This document shows positions 25,571 through 34,325 of a stretch of 64,000 nucleotides of DNA, in pieces (within the stretch, counting starts at the first letter, position 1; each line of letters opens with the position of its first letter). The position numbers were made by a program, and so were the translations under genes. Origin of the DNA: Candidatus Gastranaerophilales bacterium. GTDB taxonomy: Bacteria > Cyanobacteriota > Vampirovibrionia > Gastranaerophilales > Gastranaerophilaceae. Location of the stretch: the NCBI GenBank assembly GCA_944325185.1, contig CALUZA010000009.1, positions 1 to 64,000 on the forward strand. The letters are read 5' to 3'. Below the pieces are notes generated by a model. It was not told the DNA's origin and did not search any database. It worked only from the letters and a program-made list of their open reading frames with translations.

Positions 25571-26722
25571 ATGCAAAATTACATAACAGAACTTAATAAG
25601 TTGAAAGAAAACGCCAGTTTTCGTTCAATTAAAAATATAGATGAAAAGTTTTCAAAATATATTTTGTCTGAAAACAAAAAGATGTTAAATTTTTCATCTA
25701 ATGATTACTTGAATATCAGTACAAACAGAGATTTGATTTCAGAATTTTGCGAAAAATATAAAAATCATCCGGAATTTTTGTTTTCCTCGGCTTCTGCACG
25801 TTTGCTTACGGGTAATTCTTCTTGTTATCGAGCATTAGAAGAAAAATTTGCCACTCTTTTTAATAAAGAGCGAGCTTTGCTTTTTAATACCGGTTATCAG
25901 TGCAATCAAAGTATTGTGAGCACTTTGTTTACAAAGTCGGACTGTATTTTTTCGGATAAATTAAACCATGCAAGCATTGTGTCCGGCTTAAAATTATCCC
26001 CTGCAACACATTTTAGATATAAACATAATGATTATGATGCTCTTGAAAGGTTACTTATAACACACAGAAATAAGTTTCAAAATGCTATTATTATTTCAGA
26101 ATCGGTATTTTCAATGGATGGAGATATTGCAGATATTAAAAAATTGGTTGAATTAAAGAAAAAATATAACTGTCTTTTGATGATTGATGAAGCACATGCT
26201 TTTGGGGTTTTTGGAGACAACCTTACCGGCGTTTCAAGAGAGTTAAATTTGTCTTGTGATGTGGATATTTTTACTGTTACTCTTGGGAAGTCTTTGGCTT
26301 CTTGCGGTGCTGTTGCAATTTCAAATAATATAATAATAGACTATTTAATCAATAAGGCTTCAGGATTTATTTTTTCTACTGCACTTCCATCGGTTAATAT
26401 TTTATGGAGCAAATTTTTGCTTGATGAAAAGTTTGATTTTTTGCTAAAACAAAAGGAAAAATTAAACGATTTATTTAAAAGAGTACATAAAATATATCCT
26501 ACTGTCAGTTCTTCTCAAATTATACCTGTGGTTTTGGGTGATGCGGAAAAAACAAAATCTATGGCACAATATCTTCAAAGTGAAGGTTTTTATGTTTTAC
26601 CTATAAACCCTCCGACCGTACCTGTTGGAACTTCAAGATTAAGGCTATCATTGACTTCCGATATACAATTTGAAGAAATTAGAGAGTTGTTGGAGAAAGT
26701 AAATTGCAATATTTCTGGTTAA
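25571..26722 (+). CDS. bioF: 8-amino-7-oxononanoate synthase
   Basis: This protein has about 383 residues. It is a PLP enzyme of the alpha-oxoamine synthase family that condenses pimeloyl-ACP with alanine in biotin synthesis. It shows FSSNDYLNIS, the glycine-rich substrate region SARLLTGNSSCYRALE, LMIDEAHAFGVFG with the PLP-contacting Asp and His, and the PLP lysine in TVTLGKSLASCG. ATG 25571 is chosen because MQNYITELNKLKE matches the family N-terminus. It is the first gene of bioF-bioG-bioC. Family members include KBL and SPT, but the biotin neighbours settle the assignment. Confidence 0.93.
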   Translation: MQNYITELNKLKENASFRSIKNIDEKFSKYILSENKKMLNFSSNDYLNISTNRDLISEFCEKYKNHPEFLFSSASARLLTGNSSCYRALEEKFATLFNKERALLFNTGYQCNQSIVSTLFTKSDCIFSDKLNHASIVSGLKLSPATHFRYKHNDYDALERLLITHRNKFQNAIIISESVFSMDGDIADIKKLVELKKKYNCLLMIDEAHAFGVFGDNLTGVSRELNLSCDVDIFTVTLGKSLASCGAVAISNNIIIDYLINKASGFIFSTALPSVNILWSKFLLDEKFDFLLKQKEKLNDLFKRVHKIYPTVSSSQIIPVVLGDAEKTKSMAQYLQSEGFYVLPINPPTVPVGTSRLRLSLTSDIQFEEIRELLEKVNCNISG

Positions 26723-27342
26723 ATAAAGAAAATAATAAAAATTTGATTGTGTTTTTTAATGGCTGGGGTATGAACGAAACGCCGGTTAAACATCTTGTTA
26801 AAGCTAATTTTGACATACTTTTTTTATACGATTATCGTGATTTAGATTTTGATTTTTCAATTTTTGATTTTGCAAAATATGAAAAAAAATATTTGATTTG
26901 TTGGTCAATGGGTGTCTTTGCCGTTAACAATTTTTATAATATTTTTAATAACTTTGATAAAAAAATTGCAATAAACGGAACAACAAAAGTAATAGATGAT
27001 AATTTTGGAATACCTGAAAAAATATATAAAATTACAGTTAAGTTCTTAAATGAAGATTCTTTGGATAAGTTTATAAAAAATATGTTTAAAGGTGGAAGTT
27101 TAAATCCCGAAATTACCATTACAAGAACATTGGCGGAGTTGAAAGAAGAATTAATTGAAATTCAAAAAATGTCTTTTGAAAATGAAATTGATTTTAATAA
27201 AGCGATAATTTCAAATGATGACAGAATAATTCCGACTAAAAATCAATTAAATTTTTGGCAAAATAAAACAAATATTTCTTTAATAGATTCTACTCATTGT
27301 CCTTTTCAAAATTATTCAAGCTGGCAGGAGCTTTTATGTTGA
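26704..27342 (+). CDS. bioG: Pimeloyl-ACP methyl ester esterase BioG
   Basis: This 212-residue protein is an alpha/beta hydrolase of the BioG (DUF452) type. It has FFNGWGMNE near the N-terminus (family FxxGWGmD), the nucleophile serine in CWSMGVFA, and the final catalytic His in DSTHCPFQN. It removes the methyl group from pimeloyl-ACP methyl ester, ending the fatty-acid-like elongation begun by BioC. The start is TTG at 26704, with GGAG upstream and a 19-base overlap with bioF. The 3' end overlaps bioC by seven bases. BioG replaces the better-known BioH. Confidence 0.88.
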   Translation: MQYFWLNKENNKNLIVFFNGWGMNETPVKHLVKANFDILFLYDYRDLDFDFSIFDFAKYEKKYLICWSMGVFAVNNFYNIFNNFDKKIAINGTTKVIDDNFGIPEKIYKITVKFLNEDSLDKFIKNMFKGGSLNPEITITRTLAELKEELIEIQKMSFENEIDFNKAIISNDDRIIPTKNQLNFWQNKTNISLIDSTHCPFQNYSSWQELLC

Positions 27343-28055
27343 ATAAGGAATTAATTAAAACCAGATTTAAAAGAAGCATAAAAACCTACGATGAAAATGC
27401 TTTTGTGCAAAAAACTATGGCAGATGAGCTTATTTTTTTATTGGGTGAAAAAAAATTTAAAAATATTCTTGAAATAGGCTCTTATACGGGGATTTTAACG
27501 GAAAGATTGGTTAAGAAAAATCCGGATTTTATATCTTATACCGCCTTGGATATAATTTCTAATTCGGGTGAATGTATTAAAAGAATTGACGATAGAATTT
27601 CTTTTTTAAATGTGGATATTGAAGAATTTACGACTGAAAAAAAATTTGATTTAATAATTGCAAATGCAAGCTTGCAGTGGTGTGCAGATTTTGAAAAAGT
27701 TGTTAAAAAATTAAGAAATTTTCTTGAGATAAATGGAACTGTTGCACTTTCTGTATTTGCAAAAGATAATTTTTTTGAGATAAAAGATATTTTTGATGTT
27801 GGACTAAATTATCTTTCTATAGATGAGATAGGGAAAATATTTCAAAATAGGGCTGAAATTATTGAAAAAGAATATGAACTTAAATTTGATGATATTTTTG
27901 ATGTTTTGCGCCACCTGAAGGCTACAGGCGTTAATGCTATTACAAATAAAAGTTTTTCTATTTGTAAGTTAAAGGATAAATTAAAAATATACAAGCAAAA
28001 ATACGGTAATAAATTAACCTATAAGCCTCTATATATTATATATCCACACCCTTAA
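27336..28055 (+). CDS. bioC: Malonyl-ACP O-methyltransferase
   Basis: This protein has about 239 residues. It is an S-adenosylmethionine methyltransferase that methylates malonyl-ACP so that fatty acid enzymes can build pimelate. It begins MLNKELIKTRFKRSIKTYDE, the BioC-type opening (F.rAa.tYd..A..Q). The SAM motif is ILEIGSYTGILTERL. LIIANASLQWCADFEKV matches the family 'SN.alQWc' motif. ATG 27336 has AGGAG upstream and overlaps bioG. Its last 20 bases overlap the convergent bioD gene. Confidence 0.92.
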   Translation: MLNKELIKTRFKRSIKTYDENAFVQKTMADELIFLLGEKKFKNILEIGSYTGILTERLVKKNPDFISYTALDIISNSGECIKRIDDRISFLNVDIEEFTTEKKFDLIIANASLQWCADFEKVVKKLRNFLEINGTVALSVFAKDNFFEIKDIFDVGLNYLSIDEIGKIFQNRAEIIEKEYELKFDDIFDVLRHLKATGVNAITNKSFSICKLKDKLKIYKQKYGNKLTYKPLYIIYPHP

Positions 28056-28698
28056 AAGCTTTTAGAATATTTTCTTTTGTTAAAGATTTTATTTCAGGAA
28101 TAATGCCTAAAATTTTAACATCTGAAAATAAATTTAATTCTCTAACGAAATTTTTTTCTGAAAGTGTTTTATTTTCCGGCATTTTATTAATTATAATTCC
28201 TTTGATTTTTATATTATTATATTTAGCACATTCTATCGTCATTAATGTATGATTTAGACGTCCTAATGATGGGGTGGTTACAATTATGATTTCACTATTT
28301 AGGTCTTTTATTATGTCTGAAAATAATTTTCCTTTAATTGCAGGACACAATAGTCCTCCTGCGCCTTCAATTACAATAAAGTCTTTGTCTTTTGAGAAAT
28401 CTTGAAGGTCACTTTTGACTTTGATTATATCTGCTTCTACATCATTTAAAATACTTGCAAGATGCGGGGAGACCTCTCCTTCAAAAAGATATGAATATTT
28501 GGATGGAATTGTAGAGTATTTTTTTAATTCGGCTAAATCAGGAGCAATTAATTCCCCGTTTTTTTTATAAGCTCCGCTTTGAAAAGGTTTAAAATATCCT
28601 GTTTTTTTGCCTTCGTTTTCTTTTAATAAAGCTATACCTACGGATACAAATGTTTTTCCTATATCGGTATCGACTCCTGTTATAAAAATACTTTTCAT
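28036..28698 (-). CDS. bioD: Dethiobiotin synthetase
   Basis: This protein has about 220 residues. The P-loop is FITGVDTDIGKTFVS at the start. PFQSGAYK, the substrate-binding EGAGGLLCP, and the later TPSLGRLNHTLMTIE follow. It closes the ureido ring using CO2 and ATP. The ATG at 28698 has AAAGG upstream; a longer in-frame start would add about 12 residues through the promoter. It is on the opposite strand from all other biotin genes here, with its 3' end overlapping bioC and its promoter overlapping that of bioB. Confidence 0.93.
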   Translation of the reverse strand: MKSIFITGVDTDIGKTFVSVGIALLKENEGKKTGYFKPFQSGAYKKNGELIAPDLAELKKYSTIPSKYSYLFEGEVSPHLASILNDVEADIIKVKSDLQDFSKDKDFIVIEGAGGLLCPAIKGKLFSDIIKDLNSEIIIVTTPSLGRLNHTLMTIECAKYNNIKIKGIIINKMPENKTLSEKNFVRELNLFSDVKILGIIPEIKSLTKENILKAFKGVDI

Positions 28699-28718
28699 AT
28701 ACAAGCCTTTCTTTATAG

Positions 28719-28728
28719 TATAATTATA
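28719..28728. promoter_or_regulatory. Overlapping divergent -10 boxes of bioB and bioD
   Basis: TATAAT on the plus strand (28719-28724, for bioB) overlaps TATAAT on the minus strand (28728-28723, for bioD) by two bases. RNA polymerase could occupy only one at a time. No BirA-type operator is recognised. Confidence 0.5.
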
Positions 28729-28753
28729 AAACAAGAATGAGGATAAAGATTAA

Positions 28754-29677
28754 ATGTGTGAATTAAATAAAGAAAAGCTTCTTGAATTATATAATATGCC
28801 TTTATGTGATTTATTAGAGGAATCTAAAAAATATACTTTTCCTGAGTTTGAATTTTGTTCTTTAATTTCTGCTCGTACAGGTAAGTGTTCGCAAGATTGT
28901 AAATATTGTGCTCAATCTACCAGATACAATACTCAAATACATACCCACCCATTAGTTAGCGTGGATGAAGTTATAAAAGCTGCAAAAGAGTCAAAAGAAA
29001 ATGGTGCAATTAATTTTGCAATAGTTACATCAGGTAAAACTCCCGATGAAGCAAAAGATTTTGAAGAGCTTTTAAAAATGATAAAAGAAATTAATGCGCT
29101 TGGTTTAAAAAGCTGTGCAAGTATTGGTATTTTAAATGAGCAACAAGCATTTGAGTTAAAGAAAGCAGGATTAAATCGTTTTCATCATAACATTAATACC
29201 TGTAGAAGTTATCATGATAGAATTTGTACAACTCATACTTATGAAGATAGGATAAATACCTGTAAGTATGTTAAAAGTGCCGGCATGGAGCTTTGTTGCG
29301 GGGTAATTATTGGCATGGGTGAAACTGTTGAGCAAAGAGTTGAGATGGCGCTAGAGCTTGCTGAAATTGCTCCAAATAGCATACCTGTTAATATTTTGAC
29401 TCCTATTAAAGGAACTCCTTTTGAAAATTATTTTGATAAAATAGACGAGGAAAATATTTTAAGAACATTAGCTATTTTTAAAATAGCAAATCCAAAATCA
29501 AGCATTCGTCTTGCCGGAGGTAAAAAAGCAAGATTGTCTGAAGAAAATATACTTATTGCAATGGAATATGCGCTTGATAGTGCGATAGTCGGTAATTATT
29601 TGACTACAACCGGTTTTAGCGCTGAAGATGACAAGAAAAAAGTTCTTTCGGTGAATAAAAAATTAAAAAGCCTGTAA
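28754..29677 (+). CDS. bioB: Biotin synthase
   Basis: This 307-residue radical SAM enzyme inserts sulfur into dethiobiotin. The 4Fe-4S cysteines are Cys45, Cys49 and Cys52 in KCSQDCKYCAQS. The auxiliary cluster ligands lie in later conserved segments such as HHNINTCRSY, ELCCGVIIGMGE and SIRLAGGK. GAGG lies 11 bases before ATG. The stop codon is inside the terminator stem. With BioC, G, F and D it gives nearly the whole pathway; bioA is not in the window. Confidence 0.95.
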   Translation: MCELNKEKLLELYNMPLCDLLEESKKYTFPEFEFCSLISARTGKCSQDCKYCAQSTRYNTQIHTHPLVSVDEVIKAAKESKENGAINFAIVTSGKTPDEAKDFEELLKMIKEINALGLKSCASIGILNEQQAFELKKAGLNRFHHNINTCRSYHDRICTTHTYEDRINTCKYVKSAGMELCCGVIIGMGETVEQRVEMALELAEIAPNSIPVNILTPIKGTPFENYFDKIDEENILRTLAIFKIANPKSSIRLAGGKKARLSEENILIAMEYALDSAIVGNYLTTTGFSAEDDKKKVLSVNKKLKSL

Positions 29678-29692
29678 AAATACAGGCTTTTT
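29665..29692. terminator. Bidirectional terminator between bioB and the 948-residue gene
   Basis: A perfect 12-bp stem AAAAAGCCTGTA/TACAGGCTTTTT with loop AAAA has T runs on both strands. It contains the bioB stop codon and lies three bases from the convergent stop. Confidence 0.92.
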
Positions 29693-29695
29693 AAT

Positions 29696-32542
29696 TTATC
29701 CGTTAATGTACTTTTGCAACATTTGCTGAGCGAGTTCTTCTGCTGTTTTGTCTTGCATAAAGTTTCTGTTGTTTTGTTGTTCAACACAAAGATCTGCAAG
29801 AGCCACAACTGTCATATCGCTTAATCCGGCGCCATCAAAAGCTTCATTGAATGCATTATATATTGCTTCTTCTCTTTCACTATCAAAACCGAGATCATTT
29901 ACATTTACTGTAATATTTGCTTCATCTTGTGCCGCTTTTAGTATGTCAACTACTTCTTGAGCTGTTTTAGCTTCTCCGTTTTTAAGCATTTCCATAATTT
30001 TATCTGCATTTGGAGCGACTCCGTTTTGTGCGCATAAAATTATCGCACTCCAAGCTTCTTTTTGGTATCCTTTTTCATCTTCAAGAGCATTTTCTTGAGC
30101 TATCATATTTTTGTATGAATCAATTACGCCTTGAGCAGAAAGACTTCCATCGGTGATATAGATACCTTTTGCTTGTTCCATATCAATAACTATACCTTCT
30201 TGTGCTGCAAGATTAACTATTTCTTTTTGTACTGATGCCCAACTATCGGCATTACTTAATGCTGCTGCTTTGTTGCTTGCCCTTAAAAGTTGTGCATTTT
30301 CATCTTTATCTATTCTGTCCATGGTTTTGTCAAACAGCGCTCTTGCTTCTTGTGCTGCTTGTCCTGCATTAGTCAGGATATTGATATCGCTAAAGACATC
30401 TCCAAAGACTGATGTAAATTTATCAAATTCACCATAGTTTTTGTCCATTACTGTTTGGATATCATCTTCTGACATTCCAAGATTAAAGTTTTTACCGTAG
30501 GCATCTTTATAAACTGCATCCATAAAATAATTTGTGTCATCTTTTCTTGTTGCAGTCATTTCTTCGCCATTTAGAGTGAATTTAAAATTGTCATTAAACA
30601 GTTCGGAGTTGTTTATATCTGTTTTATTTTGAGATTGATTTACTTGATTTTCAAGTCCTTGTAGATTAATTTCTTCTATTCCGAGCTTTTGAGCGTCTGT
30701 TAGTTCATATTGAATATTTGTCGTTTGTTCGTTTAGATATTTGCCTCCTGTATATGTAGTTTGAGCATTATCCGTATATGCTGAGCCAAGAACTTTTAAA
30801 TTTTTAAGTTCTTCTCCGGTTAATTTTCCATCGTTGTTTGCATCAAGTGATTTCAGGTCATCAAGCCAGCTTGCGCTTTCTGTACCACCGACAAAATCTT
30901 CTTTCCCGCTGAAGGCACCGTCATTATTTCTGTCAATAACAAAAGCATATTCTTGATTATTGTTTAATTTGAATGTAATCGGGTCGGTTTTATCGATATT
31001 TGATGTAGCGTCATTGTTGTTATCAAGGGTTTCATCATTGCCGTCATAGTTTTCAACATCTGCACCCCTTGATGGTTTTATGCCCCATATATCATATATT
31101 TTAGTTGCTAAATTTTTATACATTTCAGCTGTTTCATCGTCGCCTGCAAGCTCAATGAAATAATTTGGATTGTCACCTTGCAATTTTGGATCATAAATAA
31201 CACCGCTGTCTTTAAAAAGACCCGTGTCCGGATTAAACAATGCATACATTGCTTCTTTGAATGTAAATTTTGGTTCTTCGGTGCTCATTTTATTGAGTAT
31301 TTCATCATAATTTTCAGCTAATGCTGCAATTTGTTTATTTGATGAAATTGTATTACCGCCTTCTTTATCCCAAGTATTAAGAGTACCTTTAAAATTGTCT
31401 TTGCTCCAGTTTGAAGTGTTATCGGAGAGTTTATTGTTTTCTATAAAATCAGTAATTTTCGAGAATATTTTTTGTGCTTCATCGCCATGACCATAAGGAA
31501 TTTGCAACTTTCCGTCATCAGAGTATTTAATTTGCGCACCTGAAAAATTATTAACAAGAAAATCTGTTAATTCTTTCCCATGGATACCTGCTGTGTTTAA
31601 AGCTTCCAGCATGCCGTTGTTTATTGCATCGCCAAGTTTTTTTACTGCTTCATTATTTGCGCTGAAAGCATCGACCCCATTTGTTGCCGTATTTGAAAAA
31701 TATTGCCCATAGTTTTGTTTTACATTGTCGATGTTTGGAATTTGTGTTCCTTCAATATAATTTTTATTTAATCCTGACTCGACATTATAAGCAGGATTTT
31801 CAAATAAATCGCTTACTATGTCTGTTTTTTCAAGTGAATATACAGGGATAGAAGTGTTGTAGTCTGAATTTGTATAATTAGTTTCGGTGTTTCCAATTTG
31901 TTTTAAATTTGCGTTCAATAATTCATATGTTGATTTTGTTACGCCATATTGTGATTGTAGAAGATTTTTCTGATCAATCCATTTTGTAGCATCATTTACA
32001 AGTGCATCAACCTCTGCTTCTTTTGCATCAAGTTTTCCTAGAAGTTTTTCAATAGCAGCAGATTCTCTATCTTTATATGCACTATCTTTAATTCTTTTTT
32101 TGATTTCACCGGATACTGCATCTTTTCCAATTAATCCTTTTTCGTACTCATAGAAAACATCTTCTATAGTATTTTTTACATTTCTTTTTTGTTGTTCTTC
32201 AAGCGCTTCTGATTTATCTTGAACAGAAGCAATTAGATTTGTTATTTCATCTGCATGACGCGCAATTTCTTGTTGATTTTTGGATAGCTCTTCTTCGAGT
32301 ACAGCCATTTTTGCTTCAAGTCTTTCAACTTTATCTTGGAGCTGTTCTTTTTTTGTTAAAAGTGCTTTTCTTTCGCTAGTAGTTACGTCATTTGAGGCAA
32401 CAACCGTAAAAACTTTCTTTAATTCATTTTGTTGATCAGCTTTTTGGACACCATATAAGTTTTTTAGCCAAGAATCATTCATGACGGTTGAGCTTAATTT
32501 TTTTAAAAGTTCATTGTTTGAAGATGTTAAGTCGCTACCCAT
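29696..32542 (-). CDS. Large hypothetical coiled-coil protein with paired EF-hand loops
   Basis: I do not recognise a family for this 948-residue protein. A coiled coil lies at about 45-125 (LLTKKEQLQDKVERLEAKMA and following). A Ser/Thr/Asn-rich middle follows. Two canonical calcium loops are DRNNDGAFSGKE (about 534-545) and DANNDGKLTGEE (about 564-575). A helical C-terminus ends EELAQQMLQKYING. There is no signal peptide or membrane helix, so export, if any, would be non-classical. The amino-acid make-up, low in Cys and rich in Asn, Asp and Gln, resembles surface or secreted proteins. AAAGGAAT supports the start. It may be the largest member of a lineage-specific family. Confidence 0.6.
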   Translation of the reverse strand: MGSDLTSSNNELLKKLSSTVMNDSWLKNLYGVQKADQQNELKKVFTVVASNDVTTSERKALLTKKEQLQDKVERLEAKMAVLEEELSKNQQEIARHADEITNLIASVQDKSEALEEQQKRNVKNTIEDVFYEYEKGLIGKDAVSGEIKKRIKDSAYKDRESAAIEKLLGKLDAKEAEVDALVNDATKWIDQKNLLQSQYGVTKSTYELLNANLKQIGNTETNYTNSDYNTSIPVYSLEKTDIVSDLFENPAYNVESGLNKNYIEGTQIPNIDNVKQNYGQYFSNTATNGVDAFSANNEAVKKLGDAINNGMLEALNTAGIHGKELTDFLVNNFSGAQIKYSDDGKLQIPYGHGDEAQKIFSKITDFIENNKLSDNTSNWSKDNFKGTLNTWDKEGGNTISSNKQIAALAENYDEILNKMSTEEPKFTFKEAMYALFNPDTGLFKDSGVIYDPKLQGDNPNYFIELAGDDETAEMYKNLATKIYDIWGIKPSRGADVENYDGNDETLDNNNDATSNIDKTDPITFKLNNNQEYAFVIDRNNDGAFSGKEDFVGGTESASWLDDLKSLDANNDGKLTGEELKNLKVLGSAYTDNAQTTYTGGKYLNEQTTNIQYELTDAQKLGIEEINLQGLENQVNQSQNKTDINNSELFNDNFKFTLNGEEMTATRKDDTNYFMDAVYKDAYGKNFNLGMSEDDIQTVMDKNYGEFDKFTSVFGDVFSDINILTNAGQAAQEARALFDKTMDRIDKDENAQLLRASNKAAALSNADSWASVQKEIVNLAAQEGIVIDMEQAKGIYITDGSLSAQGVIDSYKNMIAQENALEDEKGYQKEAWSAIILCAQNGVAPNADKIMEMLKNGEAKTAQEVVDILKAAQDEANITVNVNDLGFDSEREEAIYNAFNEAFDGAGLSDMTVVALADLCVEQQNNRNFMQDKTAEELAQQMLQKYING

Positions 32543-32654
32543 ATTCCTTTGTCCCTTTCAAAAATAAAATTATTGTCCAGATACGATAACGACAGTTTGA
32601 GTATATAACTTTATGGTTTTTTAAAATTAATTTACAAATTTTTACAATTAAATT

Positions 32655-32682
32655 AAAAAGCCTTATCAATAATGATAAGGCT
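32655..32682 (-). terminator. Rho-independent terminator of the 85-residue gene
   Basis: On the minus strand AGCCTTATCA/TGATAAGGCT forms a 10-bp stem followed by TTTTTAATTT. It lies about 57 bases after the stop of the gene at 32739-32996. Confidence 0.85.
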
Positions 32683-32738
32683 GTGTTGTTTGTTGTTTAT
32701 GCTTCGAGATTGTGTTGTTAGGTGTTGATAATGCTTAT

Positions 32739-32996
32739 TTACGCAATTGCGTTAATCTTGTTTGCTTGGGTTTCTAATCCTTTTTCTATGCTTTTTTGTC
32801 TTTCTTGGAAAGTTTCATAGAATAAAGGTGATTGTTTAATTGTACCCAAGAAGTCAGTTAAAAAATTTCCTTCGTGTTTTATATCTGAAGTGTAATTAAC
32901 AACATCTGCTCCGTAGTTGGTTCTTACACCTGATTTAAAGCTTATATTTTTATTAATTGTACTTTGTACATTTCTTATTGCATTTACTGATAACAT
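32739..32996 (-). CDS. Small hypothetical protein (85 residues)
   Basis: This is a real small gene: GAGGTG lies before the ATG, a near-consensus promoter lies upstream and a strong terminator lies downstream, so it is probably well expressed on its own mRNA. The protein begins MLSVNAIRNVQSTINKNISF, then KSGVRTNYG, with a helical second half (ETFQERQKSIEKGLETQANK). It has no signal peptide, membrane helix or known domain. The short N-terminal stretch with an ISFK/INFS-like phrase recurs in the ribonucleotide-reductase-like protein at 43984 (QQSINFSN). That is weak evidence for a shared N-terminal signal. Confidence 0.7.
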   Translation of the reverse strand: MLSVNAIRNVQSTINKNISFKSGVRTNYGADVVNYTSDIKHEGNFLTDFLGTIKQSPLFYETFQERQKSIEKGLETQANKINAIA

Positions 32997-33064
32997 TTTG
33001 GTTGTTTCACCTCTTTTTTGATTTAGTTTTTAGTGTTTGATTAACACTTTATCTTTATGTTTTT

Positions 33065-33093
33065 ATTATGCACCTAAAAATTATATTTGTCAA
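33065..33093 (-). promoter_or_regulatory. Near-consensus sigma-70 promoter of the 85-residue gene
   Basis: On the minus strand TTGACA (33093-33088), a 17-base spacer and CATAAT (33070-33065) form the best sigma-70-like promoter I see in the window. Transcription would start near 33058, giving a leader of about 60 bases. Confidence 0.8.
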
Positions 33094-33276
33094 CCCCATG
33101 ATTTAAATATTTTTTTTCAAGCTATTGTTGAATTTGAGCCTATTCATTCATGCAAATCTTAATAACTGTTAAAAATACACTTAATAAAAAATTGATAGAA
33201 AAATTACTAATATCTAAAAATTACCCATGTGTGTAATTGTTTTTCGCTGACAAGTATTTAATTATATAATTAATCT

Positions 33277-33337
33277 TTTTCATACTTCCAGCTATTCTTA
33301 ATTCCAGACAGTTTGGGGCTATAGGCCCCTTTTTTTT
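33277..33337 (+). ncRNA. Candidate small RNA with orphan terminator
   Basis: TATAAT at 33265-33270 would start a transcript near 33277. A hairpin GGGGC/GCCCC (33315-33329) with eight T then ends it at about 33337. The roughly 60-base product has no start codon or ribosome-binding site. The T run is on the plus strand only, so the hairpin cannot serve either neighbouring minus-strand gene. The -35 region is poor. Expression is inferred. Confidence 0.35.
33315..33337 (+). terminator. Rho-independent terminator, no upstream protein gene
   Basis: The GGGGC-TATAG-GCCCC hairpin is followed by eight T on the plus strand. Both flanking genes are on the minus strand. Confidence 0.8.
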
Positions 33338-33375
33338 ATCTGTGTTTATTTAATATTATCGGTGTTGGTTCGTGT

Positions 33376-34185
33376 TTATTCGTGACTGGGTTTGCCTTGA
33401 GCACATTCTCCGACTTCGGTTCCCAATATATAGTATATTAATGGCAGTGCTCTATCTAGCGGCAGTCCTGCAAGCATGCTATCTTTTGAGGATATAAGTA
33501 TTGGAATGATATCATCTACATGAACCAGGAAGTCTTTTGGTTTGATTGTTTTTTTGCTTGGATCCTCAGGATCTAATATTTTTGAATTAATTGTATTAGT
33601 TACACTAATACTTGCTGCCATACCTCCTGCTAAGCCCAAAAGAACTGCTATATTCTTTAATATTTTATTATTTGCTATTTTTTTCAGAATTGTTCTTTCG
33701 CTGGAATTTTTGGAAACAAGAAGTATGTGTTCAACTGTTTTTGCAAATGCAGTAGGAATAGCAACATTATTTATTACAAATATTGCTTCTTTGACTTTTT
33801 CTTCCCTGTTTTCTTTGTGATTATCAAACAAGGATCCACCGACAAGGCTCCCGATTGCTGCCCCGCTTGCTTGAAGAAGCATATAAATATATCCTCTCAA
33901 GCCTTCATAGTCAAGTTTTGTGTAATTTAAAAGATTTTTAAAGCTTTGTCTTGCATTATTTTTTATAAAAATATCTTTAATAGGTTGATTTTTTCTTGCC
34001 AGAGCAACAGATGCAGCAAAACCTATGCCGACACCAATTAAGCTTCCAAGTGAACTTGCTTTTTTAATTTTTTCTTCTTCTCTTTTTTCTTTTTGCGTTG
34101 AATCCGGAGTTTTTTCTGAAACATTTGGAGTTTTTTGTGTGGAGTGTTTTAGATTTTCAATTGAGTTGTTTTTTAATTTTTCCAT
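33376..34185 (-). CDS. Hypothetical membrane protein with Gly/Ala-rich segments
   Basis: I do not recognise a family for this 269-residue protein. A polar, Lys/Glu-rich N-terminus (about 1-42) precedes hydrophobic Gly-rich segments at about 45-63 (SLIGVGIGFAASVALA), 108-122 (ASGAAIGSLVGGSLF), 130-150 and 176-196 (AVLLGLAGGMAASIS). The C-terminal 60 residues are more polar and end in GECAQGKPSHE. Three or four membrane passes are likely. There is no clear Shine-Dalgarno before ATG. It lies alone, divergent from minC. Confidence 0.55.
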   Translation of the reverse strand: MEKLKNNSIENLKHSTQKTPNVSEKTPDSTQKEKREEEKIKKASSLGSLIGVGIGFAASVALARKNQPIKDIFIKNNARQSFKNLLNYTKLDYEGLRGYIYMLLQASGAAIGSLVGGSLFDNHKENREEKVKEAIFVINNVAIPTAFAKTVEHILLVSKNSSERTILKKIANNKILKNIAVLLGLAGGMAASISVTNTINSKILDPEDPSKKTIKPKDFLVHVDDIIPILISSKDSMLAGLPLDRALPLIYYILGTEVGECAQGKPSHE

Positions 34186-34325
34186 AGGTATTTATTTAAA
34201 AACGCTCAATAAAAAAAATTAACCCCCTAATAAATTAATTTTACATTCCTTTATAAATAATTGTAGTGTGTTTTTTTTTAATGTAGTCTTGGATAAAGAC
34301 ACAGATTTTAAGGTAGAAAAATTAT

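Larger units (their letters stand above)
32997..33375. other. Intergenic region of 379 bases
   Basis: No protein gene is seen. The left part holds the leader (about 60 bases) and promoter of the 85-residue gene on the minus strand. The right part holds a possible plus-strand small RNA with a strong terminator (33315-33337). The middle (about 33100-33240) is AT-rich and shows nothing I can name. Confidence 0.6.
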
